Below, piece after piece: positions 47,601 to 59,619 of a stretch of 64,000 nucleotides of DNA (its first letter is position 1; the number at the start of each line of letters is the position of its first letter). The stretch comes from Muricea muricata (Eukaryota; Cnidaria; Anthozoa; Malacalcyonacea; Plexauridae), in the NCBI GenBank assembly GCA_963855995.1, contig OY979722.1, forward strand, positions 2,418,001 to 2,482,000, in the 5' to 3' direction. Position numbers and translations under genes: made by a program. The notes under the pieces are model-generated. The model saw only the letters and a program-made list of their open reading frames with translations, was not told where the DNA came from and did no database searches.

Positions 47601-48853
47601 CATCGAAGATTTGTTTTCTCAAGTTTTAAAGAGAAGCATTAAAATACACCAACTAAAACATTAGCTTAAATTTTAATCTAGGGTTAACGTTAAACTAGCT
47701 TTGAACAACTGGCCCCTGGTTACATAATGTTTAAGCCTTCTCATGCATAAGTTACCTGAGGTGGAAAGAGTCCTAACTCCCAAGCCTTTGAATGTGTTCC
47801 CAGAAACACCCGTAGTTGATTAGCATACCTTGCGTGTTGTTAGTTTCAGAAGGCCGTATATCTAGCCCCTCTACGTTGAAGGCGATTGAAGAAAAACACG
47901 AAGAAGGTCAGTCTCATCCTGAACAAAGATCAAAAACTACTAAAGTGGAAACACCTACCAAGGAGATGGAGATTCCTACGCTTAGTATCACAGGTTGCTT
48001 AGTTTAGTTCAGTTTTACGAAACGGATACATGTGCATGTATTATGCAGTCGCTATTTGCATCAGATATCAAAGCTGGTTACCATAAGCAAGAAGTGTTAG
48101 TTTGAGTTCTGTGAACAGGCACATACAAGTATGCAGAGGCGCTGGAAGCAATCTAGGGCAGGGGGGGGTGGCATTTTGGAAAAGGGCACTTCACCTTTAC
48201 TACATACCTTCATATTTAACTATAATAGCTTTGACAATAAAAACAAAATAGATGTTCTAAAACATTTGAAAATGTGAAATTATCTGAAAATACTAAATAC
48301 TTTCAGTCTTTACACATCACACAAATTATTACCAGTAATAAATAATATATTCAAGCTTACGAGAAAGGGCAATGCCGCCCCCGCTGCTCCCATTAGCAAA
48401 GGGCAGGAGGGCACCTGCCCCCGCGGTTTCGGCGCCCCTGCAAGTATGAAGAACAACAAGCAAAATTGTCTGAATAAAATTGCTTCTCTTTTAAAGCATC
48501 GTCACTTGAAACCAAACAGCTTGTAATAGACGATCATATTGATGATGTTAAAATCGATGATGATGCCCCGACTGACTCGCAAGGTAAGGTGAACGATTGT
48601 ACTCACCTCGCATTTGTCGACTAATTGTGAAAGAGTCAAATGTCTTTTTTATCTCAAAGATAACGATGAAAGCCAGACGGCCCAACCGGGCGAGAAAATG
48701 GACGAAGAAGAACGAGCTAAAGAGGATGAAGTTGTAGTCGAAGACGACTTCTCTTTGTGGTGTCTGAAAATGAGCGTCTTCTTCAAGAAGAAATTTTTTC
48801 CAGCCGCCGAGAAATATGAGTTGTTGAACAAAATTGCTCACGACAATGCTTAA
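44673..48853 (+). CDS. RSPH10B: Radial spoke head 10 homolog B, MORN-repeat protein
   Basis: Likely structural component of the axonemal radial spoke in motile cilia and sperm flagella. Five spliced exons: 44673-45612, 45952-46992, 47850-47993, 48497-48583 and 48660-48853, giving 801 aa (the human protein is about 870). Residues from about 70 to 315 are a run of roughly ten MORN repeats, with cores such as GYGTGYFQGGNIYKGHF, GNGVYIWPDGSGYEGQ, GYGTRRYASGNVYEGNW and HGRGVFYYASGAKYDGEW. The segment QYPLRNRYVGSFVNG between late repeats is diagnostic for RSPH10B rather than RSPH1 or other MORN proteins. Exon 2 encodes the helical middle region. The last exons are acidic and end in FSLWCLKMSVFFKKKFFPAA, a conserved C-terminal motif by my reading. 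Exons 3 and 4 are short and acidic. An AATAAA at 49246-49251 is a likely poly(A) signal. Confidence 0.92.
48150..48440. repeat. G/C-run bearing repeat in RSPH10B intron
   Basis: The stretch runs from GGCAGGGGGGGGTGGC to CCCCCGCTGCTCCC and GCACCTGCCCCCGCGG, about 200 bp apart in opposite sense. It resembles the G/C-run sequence at 39425-39485. Its boundaries are uncertain. Confidence 0.35.
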
Positions 48854-49530
48854 AGCACTTGAACGTGTGTTAGTTTTTAGGTTGGCTTTGATTTGCATTG
48901 GGAAACGTTTGTTCCCTATCAGGTCTCAAAATATGCCTGCCTGCGAACGCGAGATAAGGTGTGCGGACGGATTTTACTGAGTTTCATGCTTCAGTCTTTT
49001 CTCGCGCGCGGCCGCAGGCTTTCGGAAATAGAAATAACGCTCGTTTGCCAACGAATGCCACGCAATCCAATACTCATAGTTTTACCTGGTCATCATTTAT
49101 GACTACAGCATGGCAACAAAACAATGGTCTTGAAACATTGTTCATGGAGTTCTGGTTTAAGATGAATATCATATTATAACATATATTAAGTAACGTATCG
49201 ACCATCTTACAGTGTTAAAAGTGTATACATAGTTGTATTATATTCAATAAATACAGTGTTATCATTTGCAAAACGGCTGTGTTCTAAACAGAATAAGTTT
49301 CTGTAACACTTCGTAATGCTATGACAGCATTTCACCAGATTGCATCGAAGTTAAAGATCACTCCGCATCAAGTACGCTAGTCCTCATCGCTACTACCTAA
49401 GTTACTGCAATCCGCGTATTCGTCGTCAGCAAATTCTATCGATTCCAGGGGGGTCGGATCATGTAAACAAAACATTTACCCTCCTAACGGTCAATGGAAT
49501 TGAATGTTCAATTGCGATGTTTTATACGAC
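48854..49530. other. Spacer between RSPH10B and DCAF11
   Basis: Both neighbours are on the plus strand, only 677 bp apart. The first 400 bp should be the RSPH10B 3' UTR. The remainder presumably holds the DCAF11 promoter. No TATA box was confidently seen. Confidence 0.5.
49246..49251 (+). terminator. Candidate poly(A) signal of RSPH10B
   Basis: AATAAA lies 393 bp after the RSPH10B stop codon and upstream of the DCAF11 start, followed by a T-rich context. This is a position-based call only. Confidence 0.5.
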
Positions 49531-52500
49531 ATGGATACTGACGATGAATATGATCCTGTAGACGAGTTTATTTTTCAACATCTTGCCCCAAGGTTTGTGT
49601 ATTTATTTTGTGTATTTTAAACATCGATTTATCTTCCTGAATATCGGAAATTACATAATTCACGGAATTACGTAAACGAAAGGTCTGTGCTGAAAAGCTT
49701 TATTTTTTACTGTTTAAGTTCGGAGGTTGCGTGACGTTCTCGAAATATTTTATCGTTGATTGTGACTATGAATTATCTGGTGTACATCAGAACTTCCAAC
49801 TTTGTGACTTTAAATACTGAAATGTCATTAACTGCATTTTCGCACTTTCCTCCACCGCTCCACGGAGGCTGTAATTAGTGGTAGGGGGTGTTTACAATGT
49901 ATATAACAAAAAATGGATATAGATTCCATATTTTTCACTTTTGTGTCAAATGAGTGTGTTTCATGCTGGAATGTCAGGTGTAAATATCTGATTATGTTTA
50001 TCAAAACATATTTCCAGGGTGTGAGGTGTGAACCCTCCAGCTTGCCCAAAGGATGCAAGATGCCTACCCAGGAATGTGTACTACCTATGGGTCAAATCAG
50101 TGGCTTAGTACTTGCAAATCTAATTTTGAAAATTTTATTAAATTTATAATTGAACTGACATTTTGTTTGTTTTTTGCAAGTTGTGTTTCCACTTTTAAAA
50201 AACTGAAATTTCCTTAATATTTCAAAAATTAATTGTCAATAAAAAACTGCCAAAATTGTCAAAAAAGTCTGGTCTTATGCTTCAACTCTCAAATTCTGAA
50301 TAGTTATTAAACTTTGTTACAGACTTGGTAGGGATCATTTGTATTTAATTCTTGGACAAGGGCAGCAGACCTTTGACGATGATTCGTCGTCGGGTGAGGA
50401 AATTCCTCGAGAAATCAAGAAAGGTACTTCAGTGCATTACTTAATTTTTTGTTTTTCCTTGTGGACTGGTGAAATGCGTGAATTTTGTTTATCTCAAATT
50501 GTTTAGGCTCACATTCAACTGGTTCACAAGTAAGATATTTAATTTTGTCGTAAAAGTCTGCATAGTCATTTGTTAACTTTGGGGGTGTCACACACCCTAA
50601 CGCCCCCCCCCCAGGAGTTATGCCCTTGTAGTTTCCCTAGAGACTATCACTGACTATGTGACAAAGATTGGTACTATACTATGATTCCTATAATATATGA
50701 CTCCTGTCAATTTCACTAAGTCAATGGACCATTCCCCAATTAGACAAAGTTTTAAATTGGAAAACAATTTTAGCACAGTTTGAAAGAGCTTCCTAAATTT
50801 AGTGAAATTGTGAAGTTTGGTTGCAAAATATTGTAAAATGTGGAAAGTATAGTCCTGTAAAGCTTGCGAATTTTGTATACTTTTGTATTACGCACGGAAA
50901 AGCGTTACCACTATGTGGAAATGTGGTATGCTTTTTCCCGCGTAATACAAAAGTATACAAAATTTGCAAACTTTACATTACTATATTTTCGACATTTTAC
51001 AATATTTTACAACCAAACTTTACAGTTTCACTAAATTTAGGAAGCTCTTTCCAACTGTGCTAAAATCGTTTTCCAATTTGAAAGTTTGTTTAATCGGGGA
51101 ATGGTCCATTTGCAAGTGGCAAACTTTTCACAGTGCTACTTTTCACAGTGCAAATTCAAACTTTTCACAGTGGTATGTTTTTCAAACAGGAAGTAACTAG
51201 TTCAGAACAAACATCCCCAGCTGGACAGAATGAAGACAAACGTAATGTTAATATTTGGCAGCACATTCAAAGAGTAAGTTTTTGGCATTTGCTGCTGGAA
51301 CAGGGTTATTAATAGTTGCGCAGTCTGCCACAAATCCTGAGCAGTATAAAAAAACGATTTCAGACTACCACCAGACAACTTTTCAGCCCCAACTTCCAAG
51401 TAATTGCAATTTAAATCTAGAACTGGAGGGATATTATCCGCATAAGAACAGTTGCAGGAAAATTCGTAGCATAGCTCAACCGTCTTTTCTACCATTATTT
51501 CTAATTATGCTTCGCTCAATTTTGTGTTTTCAGAGCACGTTTGATTAAAAGTTGGACGGATAAATTAAAACAGAAAACCCGTCTTTTAGCGAATTTATAT
51601 CGCTATACAAGTCCGTCGTCTAATATAACAATAGATTTGACGTTCGCGGGCATAAATATGTTTTTGGCCCGACTCAAATGAGCTCTGTGGAGGGCAAAAA
51701 ACATATTTATGCCCAAGAACATCAACTCTATTACTATTATAATAACTTTAAAGGCCATATATTTGAGCAAAAACTTTTAATATCACTCAAAAGTGGGCAT
51801 TTAAAATTATTCATAAATTGCCTATTACGTCAGCGGCTACGTCACAATGCTCGCTAAAGTTATTATAGTATAAATTCGGCTAATAACATCGCTCCATTCC
51901 GAAACTGTACTACAGGTAGTGCGAGTTAAGGCAAAAGTTGCATATTGTAACATCCATCTGGCCCTTACTTGCCAACTCTAACCCACTCTCTCACAGTTTA
52001 AATTTTGAACAGAAAACCATGAATGGCATATGCCCCTAGTTTCATGGCTATTGGAGCTTAAACAACCACAACGAAACTATTAATACGAGAACATGCAATA
52101 CGCATAAAGTCTAAATAATACCTTCTTTGTTTTGATCAACTTTTCCCACAAATAAACCATTCCCACGTATACAAAAGCGGCTAAGTGCTCTGGGCTACCA
52201 TTGCATTCTGACCACTTGACCACGAGGTTCAAAATTAGCCTCTTAACGTTTCAACGTAGCCGTCGTTTTCTCACTCATTTAGTTAGTATTTCGAGCTGGT
52301 ATGAACAGTTTCTGCTAACAACTGTCGCAGCAGATACAAAAAGTTAAAATACAAACAATTTTGGCCAGTTTTTACAGCGGCAACTAACGCTTTCTTTTCT
52401 GATGGATGCGAAAGTGAATAAACCCCGAAACTTAATCAGTAAATTCCCAGTGGGAATTGAATAAAAGAGAATTTCACAGGCATGCTTACCCGATAACAAG

Positions 52501-55500
52501 CGCTAGGGCATTCAAATGTTAACAATAGGTGATTTCAATAGTTTTTGGGGTTTTTTGGGACACTCTGTACAGCGTGTGTCCCAGAAAAAAGGCTACCCTT
52601 TGTAGTCAAGCAACAGTGTCAAGCGCAGGGTTGCCAGATTGCATGAATAAATTAGCCAAACTTTTAACAATGCTCTTTGTTTTTCATTGTATTTGCCTTT
52701 TGTTTTCTTTGTTTTTTTGACAGCACTAATGATGGTTTGGCTTAATTATTCAAGAAATCTGGCAACCCTGGTCAAGCGTTCGAATTTGAATTCTTTAACT
52801 CCCTAATGAGCACAAAAATGTGTAATTCTGTACACAGGGATTTTTTTATGATTACGTTGCAAGTTAATTGAATTGTTCTGCAAAATAACACAGAATGGGC
52901 TCCTTAGGCCCGCTTAGGGAATTCAAACATTCAAATTCGAAACGTTTGACATCAAAGGGTAACCTTTTTTCTGGGACATACTGTATATCACATACATCCC
53001 GCGTTCTCGCTATATAACCCAGTTCTTTGTGGTATAAAGGCTTATTTCCATTCAGCGCGATATGCACAGCAATTTGTTTTTGCGATCGCCTTTTTGAATC
53101 GTGTGTTGTCAAATAAAACGAATGTCATTTCAAAATAGACGCGGCTGATTAAACACATCAACCTTGGTACCGCAAAAACAAGAAAAGTTTTAAATTTTTC
53201 GAGGTTTTGAAATCACTACCTTATGAAATGCATATGTATATTTTTAGCGTGAGTTGGGGCTGGACCCAAAAGGAAATCGTTGTGTTGGATTCTCAGAACA
53301 CGAAAAATCTCAGGTGTTTTCAAGGTAGAGAATTTTCTCGGCGAAATATTCGAGGCGCTTGTCCTCGACACAGTAGTTCTACTGGTTTGCTGTGCTTACA
53401 AATGAATGTAAACAAGAGATTCAGCTCGGAAAAAGTTAGAAAAGTGCGAGATTTGGGCAATCTTTATATATCTACTTGTTCCTCTTTGTTATGAGCACTG
53501 TCGATGCGCAGAAATGTCTTAAAATGTTCAATTGTTCATTTACTCCAGAGTCCTGAAGGTGCTGTTCTGTTCCCATTTCCCAACCTAAATTTTGGCTGAA
53601 TTGTTCAAATTTACAAATCTTAATCCCATTCTTCATTTTGGCAAATAAATCCCAGTTCTAATGCATGGCTTTTCCCAGCACAAATTGGGACCATTTTACC
53701 CTCCAGGACCTCATTTATTGCTCGGTTATCTTTTCTCGAAGGTACTTGCCCAATACCGTAAAAGAAGTTGTTCATCATCCAGCGAAGGTCTTTTGTGGCA
53801 ACTACTCTCAAGACGGTTCTGTATTTATGAGTGCAAGTCAAGGTACAGCACATCAAGTCTTGTCTTAGTGATGAATGTTTACAGGTAAAGCTTTAAAGAT
53901 CATCAAAATTTACTGGTGTAATTTTCACAGATTGTCATATAAAACTATACGAGACAAGCAGTGCAAAGTTGAAAGAATTTCAGGATGTCACAGCACTTAA
54001 TGTTGGCTGGAGCATTGTGGATACAGCGTACAGGTAGGGTAGTTTGTGGGTAGACAGGGACCGTACAACCTAGCAGATGTTCTGCTACCTGTATCACTCT
54101 TAATCCAAAGCGATCCTACTAGCATCGCTCCCTGTTCTGACACGGACCTTTAAGGCTCTTTTCCATGCACTTATCGCAAAACTAAATACAATAATTAATT
54201 AAATACAATAATAAACCAAATAAACTCAAAAACACTGGAAAAGAGCCTTGGATTCAAAAGAAAGGATCCGTAGTCAAACAAGTTTACCTCATCCAAACTT
54301 AGAGTAGTTTTTGCCACGCCCTTACGTCCACTCAGCTAGCATGTAATTCGTTAGTCAGTCCAGCATCAGTGCAGTATCCACTTGCAAAACTTCAACTCTA
54401 TTTTGTTTAGTCACGACCAAAGACATTTGATCTATTCAAGTTGGTCACCCAACAGTAAGTCCATAGTTTCTACACTTCCTTTACACCTCCCATTCTTTCG
54501 ATCAAACATGCAGGAAATAAAACTACTATTGATAAAAACAATTTGTGAAGTATTTTCTTGGTTGCATTGCAGTGATCACTTGAAAACACAGTATCACAAC
54601 TTCTTTTCTAGAATTTTTGTAACTCTGTTCCGAGAAATTCTGCATTCTTGGATATGCAAATCATACAACGTGTGACATTACAATGCATGATGGATTTTAA
54701 ATATTAAAGCTTTTTCTTCTTCTATTGCGCATAAATAAGGAGTGCTGGTGATTAATCACAGCTTACATACATGCAAATGCATATACAAATCGTACTCATT
54801 ATGCAATGTGACGTCACACGTTGTATTATTTGCATATCCAATAAAGTTTAATATCTCGACAAAGGACACAGTTACAAAAATTCTACTAAAGAAGTTATAT
54901 TGTGAATTTAAGTTATCTTTCCAATGCAGTCAAGAAAATACTTGACGAAATTTGCTTCATCGGTACTTTAAGCTTCCAAACAAGCTGCTTTGAAATATCC
55001 TTTTAATTTTACCTGTACACGATTAATTAAGCTAACCGACTTTTAAGCAAAAAATATAAAGTGTGAATGTACTTGAAAAAATATAAAGTGTATATGAATG
55101 TACTTGAAAAAATTAATGTGCTTGTACAAATGTTATTTTGTGCAAGCATGTGTAGTATTTTGTAGCCAGAATATGCAAGTAAAATTAATCTCATGTTTTC
55201 ACTTACAGTTTATCTTTGCAACATCGCTGGCGGATGGGAAAACTCGCAAGTTGCGTTGGATTTGAGGTAAACTGGAATTCATGGAACTCATAAAAAAACT
55301 AAAGTAAACGAGACGTTCAAAAGACGCGTGTATTTCATTTCAGGCCTGAGCTTCACAGTTTCTGTGCGTTTTCAATAAAATTCTCGCAGGACGACAGCGA
55401 AATTTTGACCGGGTAAGTTAAGCCATGTATACAGTATATATTTTTTGCACCGTTATGTTCCTAAAGCCCTGGACAAGCTACGAAACATAGTTGCAGAAAC

Positions 55501-58500
55501 GTTATGTTTTCTATGGTGTTTCCCAGTTTGCCCAGCTCGGGGAACATTGTTGCCGAAACAAAATTTTGCTTCACAGAAAGCAAAAATGTTTCCAAACCAA
55601 TTAAGAAACATTTTTATTGCGAGAAAATGCTTCCTAGTTTGTCCACACTGGGAAACATTGACCCAAAAAAATCTAGTGGTTTTCCCCGAGTATGTTCTAC
55701 TTTAATTCTACGGCAGGTCAAATGATGGATGCTTGTATGTTTACGATCGAGCGCGTGGAAAGAGAACACTTAGGGTAGGTTATGGTCTATGGTTGCATCC
55801 TATGTTAAATGTTCTTAATATCAACTGAAGATTCGTTCTGACGTCAGGGTGCTGAGTGTGACAATAGACGTTAGAAGTCCTTACGTTACGCCACTGAGAA
55901 TTAAACAACGAATTGCAATGCAATGTGGGAAAAAATTACCTTGTATTTATTTGCAATGAAAACCGCGTAACGTAAGCACTTCTAAGGTCTATTGTTGTAC
56001 GAAAAAATTCATTAGCTCGTGTAAACGCATAACCTGAATTTGAAAATCAGAATTTGACCTGATTTTTGAGAATATGTAGCAACACATTAATTGGCTCTTG
56101 ATTTTGATTGACATAATCTGGATGCCATATTTCCTTTCAGATCGACGGCCACAGTGAAGATGTAAACGCTGTATGTTTTTGTGACAACACGTCTCAGTTA
56201 TTGTTTTCAGGATCTGACGATGGCTTGTGCAAGGTCAGTTTAAATACGCCGTCGCCCCCCCCCCCCCCCCCAAGTTTGACTGGCTTTGGATTGAGAACCA
56301 ACTGGGACCAGTGGTATAAAACTATTAATCACTGTTTTGTCGTGCTAAGGTGCAAAATACTTGGTTCTGATTGGTCGAAGTTTTCTCAAGTCATGGTTAA
56401 CTCCCTTTCTATACAACCGGTGCCCTACCTTTCCTGGATAAACACCAACCTAAATCATCAGGCCTTGGGATTGGATAATTCGTTCTTTAGAAAACCAATC
56501 CCATCCCTATAGTTTCAACCGATCCAAACGTTGTATTCCAATAAAATTACTGGTTGCAACGTTTGTTAATTCCAGTAGTTACTGGAATTGTCATTTCATG
56601 CATATAAAATTAACCCTGACCCAAACCCCAACCCTAATCCTAACAATCCCAATAATTTATTGGAGACAATAATTTTATTGGAGTACAACTTTCGGATCGG
56701 GGGATAGTTTTTTATCTTTCATTGTCATAACCAACCACTCACAAAGCTTGCTAGTGTAGGTTGATGGCGACCCGCCATGCTCTGCGAGTCACAAGGTGGC
56801 ACAACGATTTCTCAAGCGCGCCTATTTTGTTGCAAGCGAACTGTGGCAAGTCTATGTCTTACTCTCGGATGCGAGAAGTGAAGATAAGTTGTATGTTACG
56901 TTTGTCAGGTGTGGGATAGGCGTACATTAAACGAACGGCATCCTGAGCCAGTAGGAATATTCGCTGGTCATGCTTGTGGGATCAGTTGCATCGACTCCAA
57001 GGTTTGTACAAATTACTTGTAAAGTATCCATCGCGAACATCTAGGCCGAAAAAGGCCGAGAGCCCAATAGATCATCGAAGTAGAACAAGAATTTTACCGA
57101 ATGATACAGGTGAAGTATATGTTTTCCACTTCAGGGCGATGGTCGCTATCTAATTACCAACAGTAAAGACCAGTCAATAAAACTTTGGGATATGAGAAGG
57201 TTTTCAGACGAGGCAGGAGTAATGGTATGTATTGAATCTATGTACACAGAAATATAGCGTGACATTGTTGGGTGGCAGTTATAATACTGTTTCAAATCTA
57301 CGTAGCATGAAAGTAGAAGATATAATAAGTTAGTTTTTGAAATTCATGTACAGTAAATATCTTTCCTCATGTTGTAGGCGGGAAAAAGGGCTGTGGGTTT
57401 GAACCAGCACTGGGACTACCGATGGGAAGGTTTACCAAAAAAATGTGAGTTCAAGATTTTGTATCTCATGCACAAGCTTTTTAATTGTTTAGCCTGTTGA
57501 TTGCTTGGGTTGTTGCGAGTAATTTAATGATCAATTAACAAAGTTTTCAATTTCTGTCGCCAGTTCGAAAAGGTGTGAAAGTACCAGGTGATGTTTCTGT
57601 GAGGACATATCGTGGACACTCGCTCCTCAGATGTCTTAGTCGTACCCATTTCTCACCACTTGAAACCACGGGCCAGGTATGTATGCCTCAATGGTATGCC
57701 TCTGTTAGCACGTTAGAGAGTTCAAGATCGACGACGCGCTGTCAATATATTTGAACAAGTAAAGTTTTTTGAAATTTGATAACTGTAAACTTGAAGCTTA
57801 TTTTAGTAACTTGCAAGCGATTTTGTTCCCTGAAACGATGCGCTGTCTGCTATAAGATGGACTTCCAAAACACTTCTCACTTCGTAGCATGCATTCCCGC
57901 TATGATTATTACACCTGGTAACTTCTTGAATACCACCCACTCACTAATGACAGCTTGGCATACCCTCCCCCACTCAATAAAAGACAGCTCCCCCCACTAA
58001 TAAACGAAAGCTTGGCATACCTTACCCCACTCACTAATTAATGACAGCTCGGCAAACCCCCCCCCCCATTCACTAATCACAGCTCAGCCTAACTCCCCCC
58101 ACTCACGCTAATGACAGCCATGTTTTTATTGGTATTTTCAGCAATATATTTACACTGGAAGTGCAGATGGCTGCGTTTACAGTAAGTGTCCGCTCATTCC
58201 TTTGCAAACAGATACATTCTGCTTTAAACCCACTACATTCTATTCTCGTCTCTTTTTAAAGTTTATGATGTTCACAGTGGCAAACTTGCGAGAAAACTGC
58301 AGGGGCATGTATCCTTTACTAACCATCTTTATGTACTGGATAGTGTATTGAACTGGAATGTCTACTCTTTCACATATATCACAAGAACCAAATTACAAAG
58401 GGCTTTCAAAAATTAAATTGAAAACATTTCCCTTGACAAGTGCACAGCATGGCATAGTCCGTGACGTGTCCTGGCATCCTCACCAACCGTTCATCATAAG

Positions 58501-58866
58501 TTCCTCGGTAAGTACCGCGACCAGCGAAGTTACTGATTTGAAACAAAAGTCATCACTGTTTGTGATTCATTCTTCAGAAAACCAATATTTATAGTCTCAT
58601 TCATTGTTATGACCAACTACTGAAAAAGTCTGTTGGTATAGACTCCGAGTCTGTGCTGGAAGACAGTGACCAGTTTAGGAGTTTTCGTGTCATGTCGTCA
58701 ATTCAGCATCAATTGTTTTATTTTCTAGTGGGACTGCACGGTAAGATGCTGGCAGTACAAAAGAGCCAAAGATGAAACGGATAGATTCGAGAAAGAAATA
58801 GCAAAAGACGAGAATTGCAACAAAGCAAAGAAAAAATTCAAACCCACATCTTTCTTTTTAAGATGA
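49531..58866 (+). CDS. DCAF11: DDB1- and CUL4-associated factor 11 (WDR23), WD40 substrate receptor
   Basis: Substrate receptor of the CUL4-DDB1 E3 ubiquitin ligase; the C. elegans WDR-23 and the mammalian protein restrain the oxidative-stress factor SKN-1/Nrf2. Twenty exons, 506 aa: 49531-49592, 50323-50423, 50507-50529, 51190-51273, 53248-53324, 53742-53842, 53931-54033, 54411-54454, 55209-55266, 55344-55412, 55717-55774, 56141-56233, 56909-57001, 57135-57224, 57378-57444, 57564-57676, 58142-58181, 58262-58308, 58448-58507, 58729-58866. WD-repeat landmarks in family order: FCGNYSQDGSVFMSASQ, YSSWSPN, SNDGCLYVYDRARGKRTLR, FSGSDDGLCKVWDRR, LITNSKDQSIKLWDMRR, HWDYRWEGLPKK, SVRTYRGHS, QYIYTGSADGCVYIYD, GIVRDVSWHPHQPFIISSSW and DCTVRCWQYKRA. 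WDRR and WDMRR fit the DDB1-binding WDxR box. The N terminus is shorter than in mammals (546 aa). The third exon is only 23 nt. The start MDTDDEYD is the first Met of the first recognised exon. Confidence 0.93.
50727..51115. mobile_element. Foldback element in DCAF11 intron
   Basis: The two arms of about 150-190 bp are inverse copies: AATGGACCATTCCCCAATTA against GGGGAATGGTCCATTTG, GAGCTTCCTAAATTTAGTG against CACTAAATTTAGGAAGCTC, and ATTTTGTATACTTTTGTATT against AATACAAAAGTATACAAAAT. They meet at a short centre around 50910. No coding capacity. It lies in the intron before the 51190-51273 exon. Confidence 0.75.
51580..51890. repeat. Palindromic repeat in DCAF11 intron
   Basis: GGGCATAAATATGTTTTTGGC near 51649 is answered by GCAAAAAACATATTTATGCCC near 51695. 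Further outward, GCGAATTTATATCGCTATA and TTATTATAGTATAAATTCGGC near 51860 are diverged inverses. Probably a MITE with imprecise ends. Confidence 0.55.
52563..52985. mobile_element. Outer TIR element carrying a nested hAT MITE
   Basis: The left arm contains GTGTCCCAGAAAAAAGGCTA and CCCTTTG, then TTCGAATTTGAATTC. The right arm contains the inverses GAATTCAAACATTCAAATTCG, CAAAGGGTAACC and TTTTTTCTGGGACA. A 145-bp hAT-type element interrupts the left arm at 52626-52770. Confidence 0.7.
52626..52770. mobile_element. 145-bp hAT-type MITE with exact 8-bp target duplication
   Basis: The ends are CAGGGTTGCCAGATT and, inverted, CAGGGTTGCCAGATTTC. Both flanks carry the identical 8-bp duplication GTCAAGCG (52618-52625 and 52771-52778). 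Eight-bp duplications with CAGGG-type ends are diagnostic of the hAT superfamily. The end sequence matches the hAT-type element at 42337-42738 over CAGGGTTG. Confidence 0.88.
54551..54945. mobile_element. Foldback element (family C) in DCAF11 intron
   Basis: The left arm contains AGAATTTTTGTAACTCTGTT, GGATATGCAAAT, CATACAACGTGTGACATTA and CAATGCAT. The right arm contains ATGCAATGTGACGTCACACG, TTGTATTATTTGCATATCC and ACAGTTACAAAAATTCT. Arms are about 170 bp. The subterminal order resembles the foldback at 58992-59528. Confidence 0.7.
56250..56273 (+). repeat. Poly-C tract after the 56141-56233 exon
   Basis: A C run of about 17-18 bases lies about 20 bp into the intron after a DCAF11 exon. Similar homopolymer C or G runs occur at 16621-16635, 50604-50613 and 58050-58067. 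Confidence 0.8.
56519..56700 (+). mobile_element. 182-bp MITE with internal telomere-like repeats (family D), copy 1
   Basis: It starts CCGATCCAAACGTTGTATTCC and ends with the inverse, finishing TTCGGATCGG. The middle reads ACCCTGACCCAAACCCCAACC, then CTAATCCTAAC, which is degenerate CCCTAA-type telomere sequence. A copy of the same 182-bp length lies in the opposite orientation at 60948-61129. Confidence 0.8.
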
Positions 58867-58991
58867 ATGACATCAATGGCATCGCGTCATTCACGCGAGG
58901 AACCTGAGTGTGATAATTCCTTCATGACCGAACACGAATATATGACTATCAACCCCCTCCCCAAAAATGTTGAAGGCAGACCCGGACAATT

Positions 58992-59528
58992 CTGTATAAA
59001 GTTTAAAGTGTTTATGCATCGAAATTTCACCCCAAAGTTTTATGGCCTCAGTGTAAAGTTAACGTAAAATGGGTTGGTAACTTCTTTTTCAGAAGTTTTC
59101 ATCACTTTGCTTCTTTCTTGAGAAATTTAGCCTTCAATAATATGCAAATATCATACTTTTGACATCACACTGCATAATTAGTTTTTAGCGCTGTAGGAAT
59201 TTCTCTTACAGTATCCATGATAAATTTCCAAAAGTCGCTCTAAAATACAGCAAATCGGAATTTGTAAGTTATAATTTTGAAATTTTGGTCGACAAAATTA
59301 AATTGTTGGAAAGAATCTCTGTTGTTTAAATTACATTATGCACTGTGATGTCATAAGTATGGTATTAGCATATTATTCAAAGCTAAATCTCTCACGAAAG
59401 ACGCCAGACAATGAACTTCTGCAAAAGAAGTTACCAACCCATTTTACCTTATCGTTACACTGAGGTAAAAAAACGTCGGGGTGAAATTTCGTTGCATAAA
59501 CACTTTAAAACTTATTTTTCTGTATAAA
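58992..59528. mobile_element. Foldback element (family C) downstream of DCAF11
   Basis: The left arm carries AGTGTTTATGCATCGAAATT, TCACCCC, CCTCAGTGTAAAGTTAACG, AATGGGTTGGTAACTTCTTT and AATATGCAAATATCATAC. The right arm carries the inverses GGGGTGAAATTTCGTTGC, ATAAACACTTT, AAAGAAGTTACCAACCCATT and GTATGGTATTAGCATATTATT. Arms are about 200 bp with a spacer of about 130 bp. It begins about 125 bp after the DCAF11 stop, so it may lie in the 3' UTR. Confidence 0.75.
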
Positions 59529-59619
59529 GTTAAAACCAGCTGAAAATTGGCTTTACCCTAAACACAGCTAACTGCATAGATATGCGTATATTTACACGAA
59601 GAAATGTATTGTTACCTCT

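Noticed and set aside
53325..53494. Continuation of DCAF11 exon 53248-53324 to a downstream stop
   Set aside because: A GTAGAG donor at 53325 and the acceptor before 53742 give a junction collinear with the DCAF11 family; the readthrough has no similarity.
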